A DNA stretch of 64,000 nucleotides, taken from the NCBI RefSeq assembly GCF_052324685.1, contig NC_135228.1:15678611-15742610 (forward strand), in the 5' to 3' direction. This document shows positions 51,601-63,600 of this stretch, in pieces. Position 1 is the first letter of the stretch; each line of letters starts with the position of its first letter. The notes under the pieces were generated by a model. The model was not told the origin of the DNA and searched no databases. It saw only the letters and a program-made list of their open reading frames with translations. The stretch is from Brachyhypopomus gauderio (Eukaryota; Chordata; Actinopteri; Gymnotiformes; Hypopomidae). Made by a program: the position numbers and the translations under genes.

Positions 51601-54600
51601 AACTGGGATATTTTATTCCAATCATTCCTAGAGATCATAACAAAGGTTTATGCAGAGACTTGCTGTTAAAATTGAAGCACTCAGAGTTTAAATCCATTAC
51701 TTACCTCCAAGAACAGTAGCAGACAGAACAAAGGAATACGCTTTGATCCACTTCATAACTGCAGCCGTCTCAGGTTGCACAAAATCCCTCGCATAGGAAA
51801 TGTCAGGAAAGTTCCGGTTCAAGTCAGTGCTTTGATCACTGCTGTTTCCCATACCGCCACCCACATTTTCATTTACAATGTTTTTCTGAGCTAAAAAATA
51901 AAAAAAAGACAAGAATTTGATTATAGAATTATAGAAAAAAAAGCTACATTTTGTCCTTTTATTTACCTTCCACTCTTGCTTCATAACCATCTGGATTCAT
52001 GGAAGGCAATATGTGAACTCTTGTGGTGTTCACCAACTGTGTGACTAAAGGTTCACTCCCATAATTATTGCACAAGTATTCCACCAAGTTCAGGAGAATC
52101 TCTCCACCTACAGCATCACTGCCATGCAGACCGCCCACCAACATGACCTCTGGTTTACCTGTTTAAGAGAGGACAATGGACAAAAAAAAATCAAGGAGAC
52201 AAGGTAATCACCAGCTCAGATTTAACAAATTGGCTTTGTTTTATACTCAAAGGGAATACTACGCCATGAGACATGCTGCTTGTTTTAGGCATACCACTAA
52301 AAATCCCAGTTATTATTTATAATGTTCATGGGACAGATTTTTCTCTAGTGCAACAAAAAGAGCTCAGCAAATTTCACCCGACTGATCAGTGCCAGGATCA
52401 GTAGATATCTCCATGACATAGAGCTTCCTGCCCTGTGCTGACTGGCCAACAGAGTAGAGGCGGGTGATGGGAGAATGAATTGTGCTGAGCTGCTGCAAGA
52501 TCCGCTCCATGTCCACGTAGCTGCGATAACTGGAGTCTTGAGGATGGATTCTGGGCTCTGGAGTGGAAGCTCTGTGGTTGCTGAAGGCATGAGCCCTTGC
52601 TGTAGTGGGCGCAACAGTGGTGGGAGACTCCAGCACGGGCCTCTCCTCATTCAGATCTTCCAGGATGAAATTAAGAAGAGTGGCTCTGCCTGTATTCACC
52701 TTCACATTCTGTTCCGTCTTTGACTGGTACCTGCAAAAGACGCGCCTCTGAGAGTTAAGACAACTACATGTATTTAGACACAAACCAATCAAGTATGGTA
52801 GCAAATATGACAGTATAAGCACCCAGGAGAGCTGGCTGTGATGTTGTATGTTCCTGGCAGCAGCAAACGGTAGTAATCACCAAATATCCATGTTGTGATG
52901 CTGTGGTCTATTCCAGCGACTGCGATGTTTGAGTCAGGCAGACCTATTCCTGAGCTCGTCATGACATAACCTCTAACTCCAATGTGAACCTTTAAAAAGG
53001 GAACAAAACATGATCACTCAACAATAAACTTTTCAAGTTAATGCATGAGTAAATCTTTTTTCATCCCTTATACTGCTGTTCACCACAGATGTGGACTAAG
53101 AATACTCCATATTGAACAACTTCTTTAAGACCCTAGAGGTTATTTACAGGTGGTGGTCAGTGATATGACTCAGCAGCATATTACAATTGTGCATACTATG
53201 GATATCATTGAAATGTTATTCATGAGTCAGTGCAAACCTTCAAGTCTATTTAAAAATAGCTAATGGTTCACAGCAACATCAGTTGACTGAAAGATGAAAA
53301 TGATCCAGTCATTAATAATTCAATGACAGAAGTGTGATGTATGAAGAACCAGACAACCAAACCTTATGAGGAGCAGCATTCTGTGTTTTTCTCACCTTCT
53401 CCATGTATGCCAGCAGGGCTTCCCTGTTATTGTTCCACTCTGTATACAGATCTGAAGCCATTGGGTACTTGCAACAGCTCAACTCAAAAGTGACTTCAAA
53501 GCAGTTTCCCCTGAGATAACTGAAGTATTGCATGCCTCCTGCAATTACACACACGTCTAGAACATCTAGATGGAAATTGATTTCAGGAACAAATGGATCT
53601 GGGATTTTGCGTTTTACCTTTCACGTCATGAGAGTCTGCCATGTTTGTAACGCCATCTTTGAACTTTTCATTGGGGTCGTCTTGACACTGAGGCTTGCCT
53701 TCTCGCATACTGGGGTGGTTTTGAGTATAGGTCTGTGCCAAATGGCGGTAGAGAGCATCATCATGAGATGGACTGTACCCCCCTGGCATTAAATGGGAAT
53801 CGGAGTCATCAAAGGGGTATCTAGCCATGACAGAACCTCCATGCAAGTCACCTGAAAGAACAAATCTTTAAAAGATGGGTGCAGAATTACTGGCAGATTA
53901 GGGGGAAATAAAAAATTCTTGGTTCTTAGCCCATGTACTGGAAAACAAAGATATAAATTGACCAAAGTATCTAAAGTGTAGTGCAAACGTATTAAGAAAT
54001 GGCTTTAAAAAGTAAGAAGTAAAACCTACTTTCTCTGTAAAGTCCATTTAATGACACCTGTAATCTCAGGTGCATCATTCACCAATGCACTTGTGGCATC
54101 AAAGTGGTCAGGGAAATTTCGATTTAGATCGACGTGTTTTGCGTTGTCTCGACCCGCACTGTTACCCTTACAAACACCCTCCATGGCCTTCTCAAACCCG
54201 TCAGGATTCATACTGGGCATTATATAAATATCCGTGTAGTTGACTAGTGCAGTCACTCTCGGATCAGTTCCATATTGAGTCAAAAGATGTTCAATTAAAT
54301 ACACCAACACCTGTCGGGAAACAGCCTCATCTCCATGCATGTTCCCCACATATCTGACTCGTGGTTTTCCAGGCACGTCCGTAATAGGGTGAGTTGTCAC
54401 TCTCATGACCCAAAGTTCTCTGCCTTCAACAGACTTCCCAACGCTTCCTAGACTGGAAATGCGAGGGTAATTTTCAACAAAAGTGTGAAGACGCCGTGTA
54501 AGCTCCAAATAATTGTAGTATTCGTTGTAATTTTCCTCATTGTCTGTTTCGAATGGGTTTTTCACACAATGTGTAACTTCTGAAATTGAGAAAAATAGTA

Positions 54601-54622
54601 CAATAAAGCAGAAATACGCCAT
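45923..54622 (-). CDS. cpd: carboxypeptidase D, complete, 21 exons, 1290 aa, with a degenerate second domain
   Basis: CPD is a trans-Golgi membrane metallocarboxypeptidase that trims C-terminal Arg/Lys from peptides. Exons (minus): 54622-54030, 53865-53618, 53538-53396, 52989-52823, 52730-52378, 52158-51967, 51890-51705, 51627-51545, 51456-51366, 50950-50805, 50588-50419, 50044-49769, 49670-49475, 48853-48715, 48483-48352, 48119-48051, 47700-47639, 47034-46903, 46773-46588, 46435-46339, 46134-45923, all in phase. A signal peptide ([19 protein letters not shown]) is followed by three CP plus transthyretin-like units. Domain I is intact: [40 protein letters not shown]. Domain II has HGSD, TVLGG and LGVSIGLTC instead. 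Domain III is inactive as in other vertebrates ([23 protein letters not shown]). A membrane segment ([20 protein letters not shown]) and an acidic tail [14 protein letters not shown] follow, comparable with the human DTEEETLYSSKH. Human CPD is about 1380 aa. Confidence 0.95.
48599..48655. repeat. poly(C) run followed by (AC)n in a cpd intron
   Basis: About 23 consecutive C bases run straight into about 17 AC units. The tract separates exons 48853-48715 and 48483-48352. Confidence 0.9.
50599..50619. repeat. poly(A) run within the polypyrimidine tract of a cpd acceptor
   Basis: On minus this is a T-run just upstream of CTTGTCAG and the exon starting at 50588, so it serves as the polypyrimidine tract. 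Confidence 0.8.
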
Positions 54623-54639
54623 TGTCCGGTTTGTGTAGT

Positions 54640-55945
54640 CAAATGATGACGATTTTGGCCTTCAGGATATCGTAGTAAATGAACACGCTGTTGCGCGTCA
54701 CATTCAGCGGAAATGTCGCAGGTGCACTTATCTACTTACGGCTAAAAATATACGTAAACAGTTAATAGTATCGCTGAATACGCCAAGAATGTACTTCAAT
54801 TAACTCTAAGCAAATAATAATTAACCACTAATACTTGATTTCATATATTATATTATACATCCCTTGGTGACCGTTTAAACAATTAGTGGTGGGTTTCCCC
54901 AAAGCATCGTAACAAGCAATCTTTACATGATAACCTAATAGGCCTACCGAGAATTACACTGAACATACCTTCTTGTTTGTGGTGATCTTAATACTGGTGG
55001 TGATGCTTTTGGAAAACTGTTGATTCTGCAGAATTTACCACAAGTAATCTTGATAAATCTTCGAAAATAATATGAGCTATGCATGGAATGTAGAATCTAG
55101 AGGTTTCTTATAAACGTTTTGTATAAGTCTGTATCTTTTCTGTAGTGGGTGAGCCAAGGAAGATAATGAGCTGGAAATATGAGGTCAGTGTTTCGATCTG
55201 ACGTTTGTTAAATTAAAATTTTGATACTTTCCTGTAACAAACTAATGCACTAATTTACTATCAATTGCCTTGTCGTTTTGTGTATTTGCTTTAACTAAAC
55301 AACTGAATGGTGAAAAACATGTAACAAAATCATGTATTCTTTACCAAGCCAAATGCTATTTCTAACCCTTGATTACTAAAATTATAATTCATTTCTAGAC
55401 CGCTGTTTTCAAAACACATTCATCTTCCAAACAAACTAGACAGACTTTTTTTAAAATCTTGCTTTTCTAAGAGGCTTGAAATAACATTGTGGGAGAGGGT
55501 TAAGAGGGGGAAAAAATCACACAACATGCTTGATTGACATCCCTTGCTTTTTTTCTGTACCACTTTTGCTTGATTGCTTTATTTATTAAGTCTTTGCACA
55601 GAAGCTGACCATGACAAGCACGACTGATGGCTGTGATGAGTTAAGAGCGGTTCCTGAATGTCTCAACGCGACAACCCAACTAACCACAGCACCTTCCAGG
55701 ACATTTTTCCCCATTTGTCTTCGTTTTAACTCTCATCAGAGAGCTTGTCATTTTCTCTCTTGACAGTTTGTCCTTTCTGTCCTTATGCGACAGGTTAGAC
55801 ACGTTCCACCGATGTAGCCATCAGTCAGCCAGCAGCCGTGGTCACCGGGCCCGTCCAGCAGAGCTGGCTACAGATGGGTGGAGGGATGGGGGGGTGAAGG
55901 AGAGGAGTTGCAGGTGGTGGGGAGGCAGCACACAGATGGCTGTAC
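54640..55945. other. cpd upstream region and cryba1 3' flank
   Basis: No coding exon is seen. A minus-strand AATAAA (plus TTTATT at about 55577-55582) is a candidate cryba1 poly(A) signal. The cpd promoter should lie just right of 54622, but no clear TATA box was found. Confidence 0.5.
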
Positions 55946-57309
55946 TCAGTCCTGGATCCTGCGGATGGACTGGATCTGGGGGGTGTGGGCGTGGGTGCCG
56001 AACTCCCTGTAGTGCCTATACTCGCCTCCATGATGGTCGCGCTCCATGATATACTGGTAGCCACGGTAACCAGGATATTGGTAGCACACCCAGCTGGAAG
56101 AGGGCACAAAACATAACAGCGGCAGTCAGGCAAAACTAAAAGAACCAAAAAGGCAACTCTTTAATACACCAAATGTGCCATGGTAGATTCTATTATCAAA
56201 ATGTGTAACCCCACATAAAAGGCCAGGATCCACTCTGCTTGTTGATCATTACTAAAAATTATCTCTGGTTATGGGTGATGTGTTCACAGGTAGGAGGTGA
56301 GAGAGTTTTGACGGAGAGCGTGTTGACGTGCAGCCAGTGGAGGTACTTACGCCCCGTTCTGGACACGCATGGAGCCTATCTCGTTGTTGTGCCAGCCCAT
56401 GGCCTGCAGAGAGGGATAGTCTCCACTCAGGTCCCATTGCCTGCCCGTCATGTTTTCACACTCCCACACGCACATGCGGGAATCCTTGTGGCACTATTCC
56501 AAAGCAAGAAAGAGGACAATTACCACTCGAGGCCATGCCATTTATTCTGAGCACCTGGCTGTGGACAATGTTCGTGCTCTCATCACAAGTGATCAAAACT
56601 TGCTTATGTTGGAAATATTTTCAGCACGTATGCATACTGGTTTAGGCATTGCTGAATGTAAGTGACCTCTTAGAACCACGTTGCCAATACTAATGGATGT
56701 GTGTTGAGTTGCAGCACTCACTGCGGAGTAGATGGGACGGAATGACATCATCCTCTTAACACGGTAGGAGTGGCTTCCCATGTAGGCCTCAAAGCACGGG
56801 TAATCTCCTTTCTCTAGGATAAACTGCTGGCCATTGAAGCTGGAATGCTCATAGCCTACCCAGCTGAATTGTAAGGTGAACAAAGTAGGAGGTGAGCATG
56901 GAGAAGGATGTCGAAGCTCAACAAGACATGCACTCCGTGTGCCCAGAAGATTGAATATGTAGTTTAGGCTTTTTGAATAGATGGGTGTTTTATTGAGACA
57001 TTGTGTGTCCATCCCTACTCACGCTCCACACTCCACCTTCAGGGATCGCATGTTCTCCAGGCCGTACTCCATAATGTTGTTGCAACAGGAGGTGAACTCC
57101 CACCATCTGCCCTGGAAGTACTCCTGGTCGTAAACCGTAATCTGTTGGGAAACACAGATGCATGGGTGTTTAATGGGAAACAAGCAACTGCTTGTCAGAA
57201 GGTCTGTAGCAGTGGTCAGGTGATTATAATGAAACTTTGGTTCAATGTGCTGGTCCAGAAGTACCTTCCATGGCCCCATGGCCTTGTTCGTCTGGTTTGT
57301 CAGAGCCAT
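55946..57309 (-). CDS. cryba1: beta-crystallin A1 (CRYBA1), complete, 5 coding exons, 198 aa
   Basis: This is a structural lens protein. Coding exons (minus): 57309-57265, 57141-57023, 56863-56722, 56493-56351, 56093-55946, giving 198 residues, the length of human beta-A1. The start [15 protein letters not shown] joins [20 protein letters not shown]. Four Greek-key motifs follow, one per exon in the usual beta-crystallin layout: the first carries [11 protein letters not shown], the second [20 protein letters not shown], the third [20 protein letters not shown], the fourth [20 protein letters not shown]. The C-terminus is [12 protein letters not shown], very close to the human [13 protein letters not shown]. 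Human CRYBA1 lies in 17q11.2 with UNC119 and CPD. The upstream exon lacks an ATG, so a beta-A3-like longer form is not predicted. Confidence 0.95.
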
Positions 57310-57993
57310 TATTGTCTGATATCTCAGCGCTGACACACCTGTGGGACAGAACAATGTGTTTTGGGACAAACAGCACAGCTGAATGCAGCTTTCATGAGTG
57401 TAGATCTCATTCTTAAACAGGTCTACACCAACAACATCTACACAAGCGCATGATGTTTGTTAATGACCATTTATTTTACTGATATGTCTTTGAGCACAGC
57501 ATTATTTTATTGTTCATAAGGGAAGTAAAATCCTTGTTTACGTATGTATCTTTGTCCTACACAGCACTACTTTGTAGATTAAATGGCTCTGATATAAATC
57601 ATCTCTGCTCTTGTGTTGGATAGGTTTTATTGTTCCTCATTTTACTTTTGAAAAGCAAACCTGTTGCCTGTTTTTTCATGTCACTTCATCATAGTACTTT
57701 CCGTTGTGCTATTTAATACCAACCAGTGCTGTCTATTTTCATATGCCAAGACATGGATTCCTTGAAAGAATTACTTGGAACACATCAGAAATCTTTTTCA
57801 AGGATGAAGTAAGCAAAAATTAGCATATCTGTATAAATCATTCAGTGTATTTAGCATATCTGTATGAATCCCTCAGTAAAATTAGCATATCTGCATGTGT
57901 CAGATGCAGGGTGTTTTATTCTTTGGCGTGTCTGTCATGGCTAATTCGTTGGAAGCAGAATCTGGCATGAGCCTCACTGCTTCAAAGACTTAC

Positions 57994-58073
57994 CCTGACG
58001 AATGAGCTGTGCGTGCAGAAGGGTAGGTTCCACCAAGTGGTCTCCTGTCCTGGTGCGTGTGGGGCTATTTATA
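57994..58073 (-). promoter_or_regulatory. cryba1 promoter TATA box and untranslated first exon
   Basis: A minus-strand TATAAATA (58066-58073) lies about 30 bp upstream of the likely start near 58040. The untranslated exon ends at 57994 with CGTCAGG and donor GTAAGTC. The next acceptor (CTGTCCCACAG) opens the exon containing the ATG at 57309. A compact TATA promoter is typical of crystallin genes. Confidence 0.75.
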
Positions 58074-58079
58074 TGCAGC

Positions 58080-60250
58080 TGAGGTGAATGGGGCTCTCTG
58101 GCTTGCAGACCTCGAACGCTGTCAGCACTTTGTTTTGGGACTCTTTTGTCTCCAGGCTGACCTGTGGGCCTTTCATTCTCCCACTCTGCTTCTCACGTGG
58201 CAGCCTGTGTTCACCAGTGAAAAACCTCACAGCCTGCGTACCAGTGTCGTGGCATTTCACAGGTCACCTGTGTGGACCAGTTTCCACCTGCAGTTGAGGA
58301 AGTGTGACTTGAGCAGTGTTTAATAGCAGTATATGTGTTATGTCATTGGTTTTGGTAAGATAATGTACACACTATATAAATAAAAAAATATATAAAAAAT
58401 AAAAGTGAAACAATTTTACCATGAGAAATACATTAAATCATCTGGAGTCAAATATGTTTTAAGGGTGATGAATGTACAATGCATTTTACACTTCATAGAA
58501 AAATTTTACATTTTGTCATTTTATTTCAATGGGAGATAAAATGTTGCTTTAAATCACCAACAGAAGGGGAATTATGATTCACTTCCACCTTCAAACTTTA
58601 ATTGTTTTTAAAAATGTAATATTACAGTAATTTTGATTCACTGGCCTGTGCTGTTTTACTTAACAGAAACGGTGCAACTTGTTTCAAAAGTATGTGAAAA
58701 ATGTATATTTCAGATGCTCCAATAGCTTGGAACTGAGACCAAAACTTGTAGGAGCTCAGCTCAGCTCCTACAGTATTATTACAATATACTGTACATTTTG
58801 AAATACCATTATACTTGTTTATGATGAGACTTTGGGGACAAACCAGCAGGCTTTAAGGTTTATAGATCAAAATGTTGCCCAGCCCCTCTGTATTAACTCA
58901 GCTGTGCTGTTGGAACAATTGTGTAATGGCTGTCCACTGGAGTCAACACACTGTGCAGCCAACAGAATGTTCAGAGAGGAAAAGGTCTGTTTGTGCATGT
59001 GTGAAATTACTGAATGTCTCTGTGTTAAAATGTAGCGTTGAATGTGTGTTAAAATGTCTGAATGTGTGAGCATACATTTTCTGCTGATGAGAGCAGCTTC
59101 ACACTGATGACAAAGAACATAGCCAAGTCAGCAGGTCTGAGAGATGAAATAACTCTGTGTGTGTGTGTGTGGCACAGGCACCCACATGGTACCTCTTTTC
59201 ATTCTCACTAGCTTCACCATCTTCTGGACAAAATGCTATGCAAAATGATATGGCTATAATCTTCATTTTATGCCCCTCAGTGTAATGGATGTGATAGAGC
59301 ACCTGCAGTTAGCTTCCTAGTTAAGCAACGGAGTACTGCAGAAGTTAATGCCACAAACTGCTGTATATACTATGTTGTTTTGGTCTTATTTTGTAGTGTA
59401 CAGGTTTTTTTTACAGTGTCTAAACTAACTGCAAAATGTGAGCAATTGTTAATAAGGGTTTTAATTCATTCATCCGGACAGAAAAAAGTTTTCATTAAGA
59501 TAATATTTGAGACTATTAATTTTTTATTATGTGTTTTATTTTGACAGTGGCGTCCTCTTGTGGATAATGAAGTTATAACCATATACTACATAACGCTAGT
59601 GCCAACTGGTCAACTCATCTATTTGACAGGACCATATCTTTGAACATGCATGAATTTCTTTGAAAAGCAGTGTCCTCTCTTGATGAAATAGGGCAGACTT
59701 TACAAGCACTGTATCAAGTATTAAAATAATTTACTGCCCCTTACATCTTTATTGGCACATGCAATTTGTATTTTCATTAAATGTATTTCAGATCTATATT
59801 TTTAGATGCACTTTGCATGTTTACGCTAGCATTAAACCGTTCAAACACTGAACCAATTCCGCTCATTACATCAAAACGGGTCGTACCACAAGGAGAGGGG
59901 TGAAGAGGCTACACAAATGTTAAAAATTGCCTCGGAAGATTATTGTTGTCCGCGTGTCCATATTTACTCTACAGTAAAAGGTTTTATTCACCGCATTTCC
60001 ACGTGAAGTTATTGTTCTGTTGTACAACCCGTCCACACAATAGTAGGATGCAGAGTTTCATCAAACGGCGAGCGTTACCGCTGCGCGCGGGTGACTCGGT
60101 CGGTGTAACGACCCCCTCGAGCGCTCTCGCGCACCCTCGGCATCGGCGTGGCGCGCGGGGAAGGCGTAAAGTGTGACTGCATGAACCCGAGCGGAGAACG
60201 GACGTTTTAAATAAACGGGCGACCTACTCGGCCCTTCGGGTGAGGGAGGG
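58080..60250. other. intergenic region between the divergent cryba1 and unc119 genes
   Basis: AT-rich, with a short (GT)n run at 59155-59170 and no coding exon recognised. CpG density rises from about 60050 toward unc119. Confidence 0.5.
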
Positions 60251-60308
60251 TGACTGTTTTATATCTTGCTAGACCGAGGGGCAGCGGGAGGAGGAGGAGG
60301 GACGGATA
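60050..60308 (+). promoter_or_regulatory. CpG-island promoter of unc119
   Basis: CpG-dense sequence leads into the unc119 coding start, including a TTTTATATC TATA-like string near 60256-60264 and GGGAGGAGGAGGAGGG just upstream of the ATG at 60309. Confidence 0.55.
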
Positions 60309-60615
60309 ATGAGCTATTCTTGTACGAGCACAGGCAACAGCCAGGACCCATCGAGCTCCAAGTCCGGCGGCGTTAATCCCGGCAGTTGCAATAGCGGTAA
60401 CGGCGGCAGCGTCGGAGACGTCGGTCACGGCACCAACAGCCACAGCGTCCGCGGCGGCAAGTCGAACTCGAACCCCAATTCTGCAGAAGCCATGAAAGTC
60501 AAGAAGGGCTGCAACACGACGGACGTGGGGGTCCCCGTTACCACGGAGGAGGAACTGCTCGCCAACACCATAATCACACCGGAGGACGTATTGGGATTAC
60601 AGAAGATCACCGAAA
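60309..60615 (+). CDS. unc119: UNC119 lipid-binding chaperone, first coding exon only
   Basis: UNC119 binds myristoylated cargo such as transducin alpha and delivers it to photoreceptor outer segments and cilia. The exon contains the family start MKVKKGCNTTDVGVPVTTEE (ATG at 60492) followed by NTIITPEDVLGLQKITE. The donor (GAAA then GTAAGC) at 60615 leaves phase 1, right for a following ENYLC. An earlier ATG at 60309 is in frame and adds 61 Ser/Gly/Asn-rich residues (MSYSCTSTGNSQDPSSSKSG onward) with no stop. Either start has a purine at -3. The immunoglobulin-like beta-sandwich exons are not in the window, so the gene is cut by the right edge. Confidence 0.85.
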
Positions 60616-63600
60616 GTAAGCAGCGTCCGTTTCTTCGGTCGATATTCCCCCACTAAACGTTACCTCGTCGTTACCGAATCGCTCGGGCGCGTTGTAACAC
60701 CAATTGATGAAACACCAGTTGTGGTCAATTACTTTAAATGTATTGCGGTTGTTCCTTATGACCGTAAGGATGTTCGTTTCCCCGTCTCAGAGGACACGGC
60801 GCCCAGACACCGTTACTTCCGTTAGTAAACATGTATTTGGATGTGCTTGTTTTAAATGCGTCATGTACAAGCTGCCTCACATGCCACTGAATGGAAGTGA
60901 TTGAGAGCTAGTGGCGAAAATTTACTAAATAATTATCCACCGTCACTTGGATGACAAGGAAGGAACATGTGTAGTCTATTCCGTGGTTTAAAACGTTGTT
61001 TGTTAAATATTTTCGACCACTCGAGTGTGCACATGTGTGGTGCATGATACAGTCCCCAAACCTAAATCCTTATGTTTTATCCAGCCCCAGTTACAAGAGT
61101 GAAAATGTTAGCCTTGACACAAGATTAAACTCCACTGATATAAAAAAATAGCTCAGGCAACAGATGCTGACATAATAAGAAATGATCAGAAATAGTCTCA
61201 ATTGGTAATGAATGGCGGGATTATTTTTCACCAACTGTTATCAAACTGTATCAAAGATCAGTTTGGAATACAAGGACACACATGGGGATCATTCCTAAGG
61301 ATCAGCTGTATTTAACCTTATCAGATTGTCCAGTCTTGCAGTCCTGAGTTGTTAGGTAACAGGTGGCAGGAATGCCCTCCATCACTGTATTTAAAGATGA
61401 ATCCTTAGGAAACACCTACACACCATGTACCTCTGAGCTTTTATTGCAGTGTGTTCATCAGTGATTTTGCTTCCTGCAAAACATAGCCATTTATTTGCCT
61501 ATGCATTTTTGCACACTGAATCCAATTATGTTTTCAGAATTTCTTTACCACCCATAGTTTTTTGTTCTAGTGTACTCATTTGTCATTATGTGTGGTATGG
61601 GAAAGTGATACTGAGTGAGTGAATTCCTTCTCTACTGCCAGTCTACTGCTGGACACAGATGAGGGATGTTCACAAGGCCAAATCTAGGCAAAATGTAAAT
61701 ATTCAATAATTAATATAAAGTTTCATTGTCCGATGACTTAAAATGTATACAAACATACTCCAGAATCGTGTAAAACACATTTTTATTATGCCAACCAAAA
61801 AAAAAAAAAAATTTTTAATAGCACAAAAAATGTTGTCATTGTGGTTCTTTCACAGTGGTGTTTAAGTAAATGTTCCAGCATGCACACGCCTGCCTATTTT
61901 GCCCCAGCCATTCCACTTATTAATTCATGTAATTTATGGTATTTGAAGCATCATGTTCGTATGCTGAAAACTTAATTTAACACACATGTACTATTGTACC
62001 TCCCTATCACACCATAACCCATTGCACTGGTATCCATTCATGCCTCAGAGGAAAAACATACGGCCATGTGGTGGAACTGGAGACCTGTGTCCATGGTGGA
62101 CCTCGCCTTCACCTGATGATGCTAGGATTGTCTCCAGCCCCCATACACCCCCCCCCCCCCCCCCCCGTGACCCTTGCAAACTAGTGGGATATAAAACTTT
62201 ACAAACACATCTTTAAATATTGTTTATTATTGAGATTCTAATTAAAAACCTGTATAATTCTAGAGCAATGTTATACATTTCTTGTTGAAAGGCAAGATAC
62301 CGATGTGTTTCAGCTTGCAGTTTTCAAAACAACTATGGAAATAATTTAGTTGTTTTTAGGCTTTTGGTGTCTAGTAGCCTTGTATGTGAATGGATGGTGG
62401 GATAATTTTCAGAATTTTAGCTTCATTGAGTTTGTTATGGCTAAAACAATACAAGGAAATGCTAATTAACAGATAATGGAGGAGTTAAACAACTCTTGAC
62501 ATGCCCGCAAATCAGCTGTTACATTAAATGTAAAAACCACTGTGAACTTCGTTGTGTTTCTGTTTACCTTTATTAGCAAATGAACCAAACTGTTATAGAG
62601 AGTTTTAGAGAACACCCATGCACAAAGCCATGGTGATTTGATCTTGGCAAAAAATCACTGACACTGAGAAGTGTCAGTTATCCCGAATGGGCTGGAAAGT
62701 TGGTGCACAGTCACTTTTAAAGATAGTTTTGAGAAATGCAGATTTGCAGATCTTTTGGAGGTTACCATCTGCTCCGTGTACAACAGAATATAACTGTACA
62801 TGATTTTTTCCCCTAGTAGCTTTAAAGCATATTATCTTCTATAATGTGGTTCTGTAATTGGGCTGTCAGTAGTAATTTGATGGGTAATAATGCATTTAAA
62901 CATCCTAGCATGATTCTGACTGATCTTTCGAAGCTTAGAGAGTTGAGACATCAATTATGCAGTGTTGCACTTTTGAGCAGATTTGGGGGTAGGGTTGCGA
63001 GTGAGTGTAGAGAGCACATTCACATCGAGGCCCAAAAAGTTCCGAGAGCCACACTGGTGCCAGTCCAGTCTGCCAGTCTAGAGCCTGTCTGCTATGGCAT
63101 AATGAAACTGCCCTAAGGGTCAGGACCATGCTGATTGGAACAGACAGTGTTGCATGCTGTCTTCAGTGTTGCCATCACTATCTGCTGTGTTTGTGTGTTA
63201 TCTGCTCAGCCTTGAGAGATGGTATTTTTGGACAAATAAATATGAAATGTGGGGTAGAATAAGGGTGTTTCTGAATTATAAAGAAGATAAATGACATTAT
63301 GGCATGGTCCTGCACCTTGACAACAACAAATCATTTTCTTCAAATCAGAAACAATACTTATTATGAATTTTGCAGGATCTGAGTAGCTGATTTGGTGACC
63401 ACAGAATGCATCATGATGTAATACATGTAGCTTTTCGATGTACAGCATGTAAACGTGAGACTCTAGAATCGTGTGTCATGCCTCCCTCCTCTTCATGGCT
63501 GAGTGAGGTTTCCTTTTCCCTATGCTGTGCTCACAGGATATGGCAAAAAGATCATATTTTACTGCTCCAATTGTTGTTCCTGGAAATGTAATCAGAAAGT

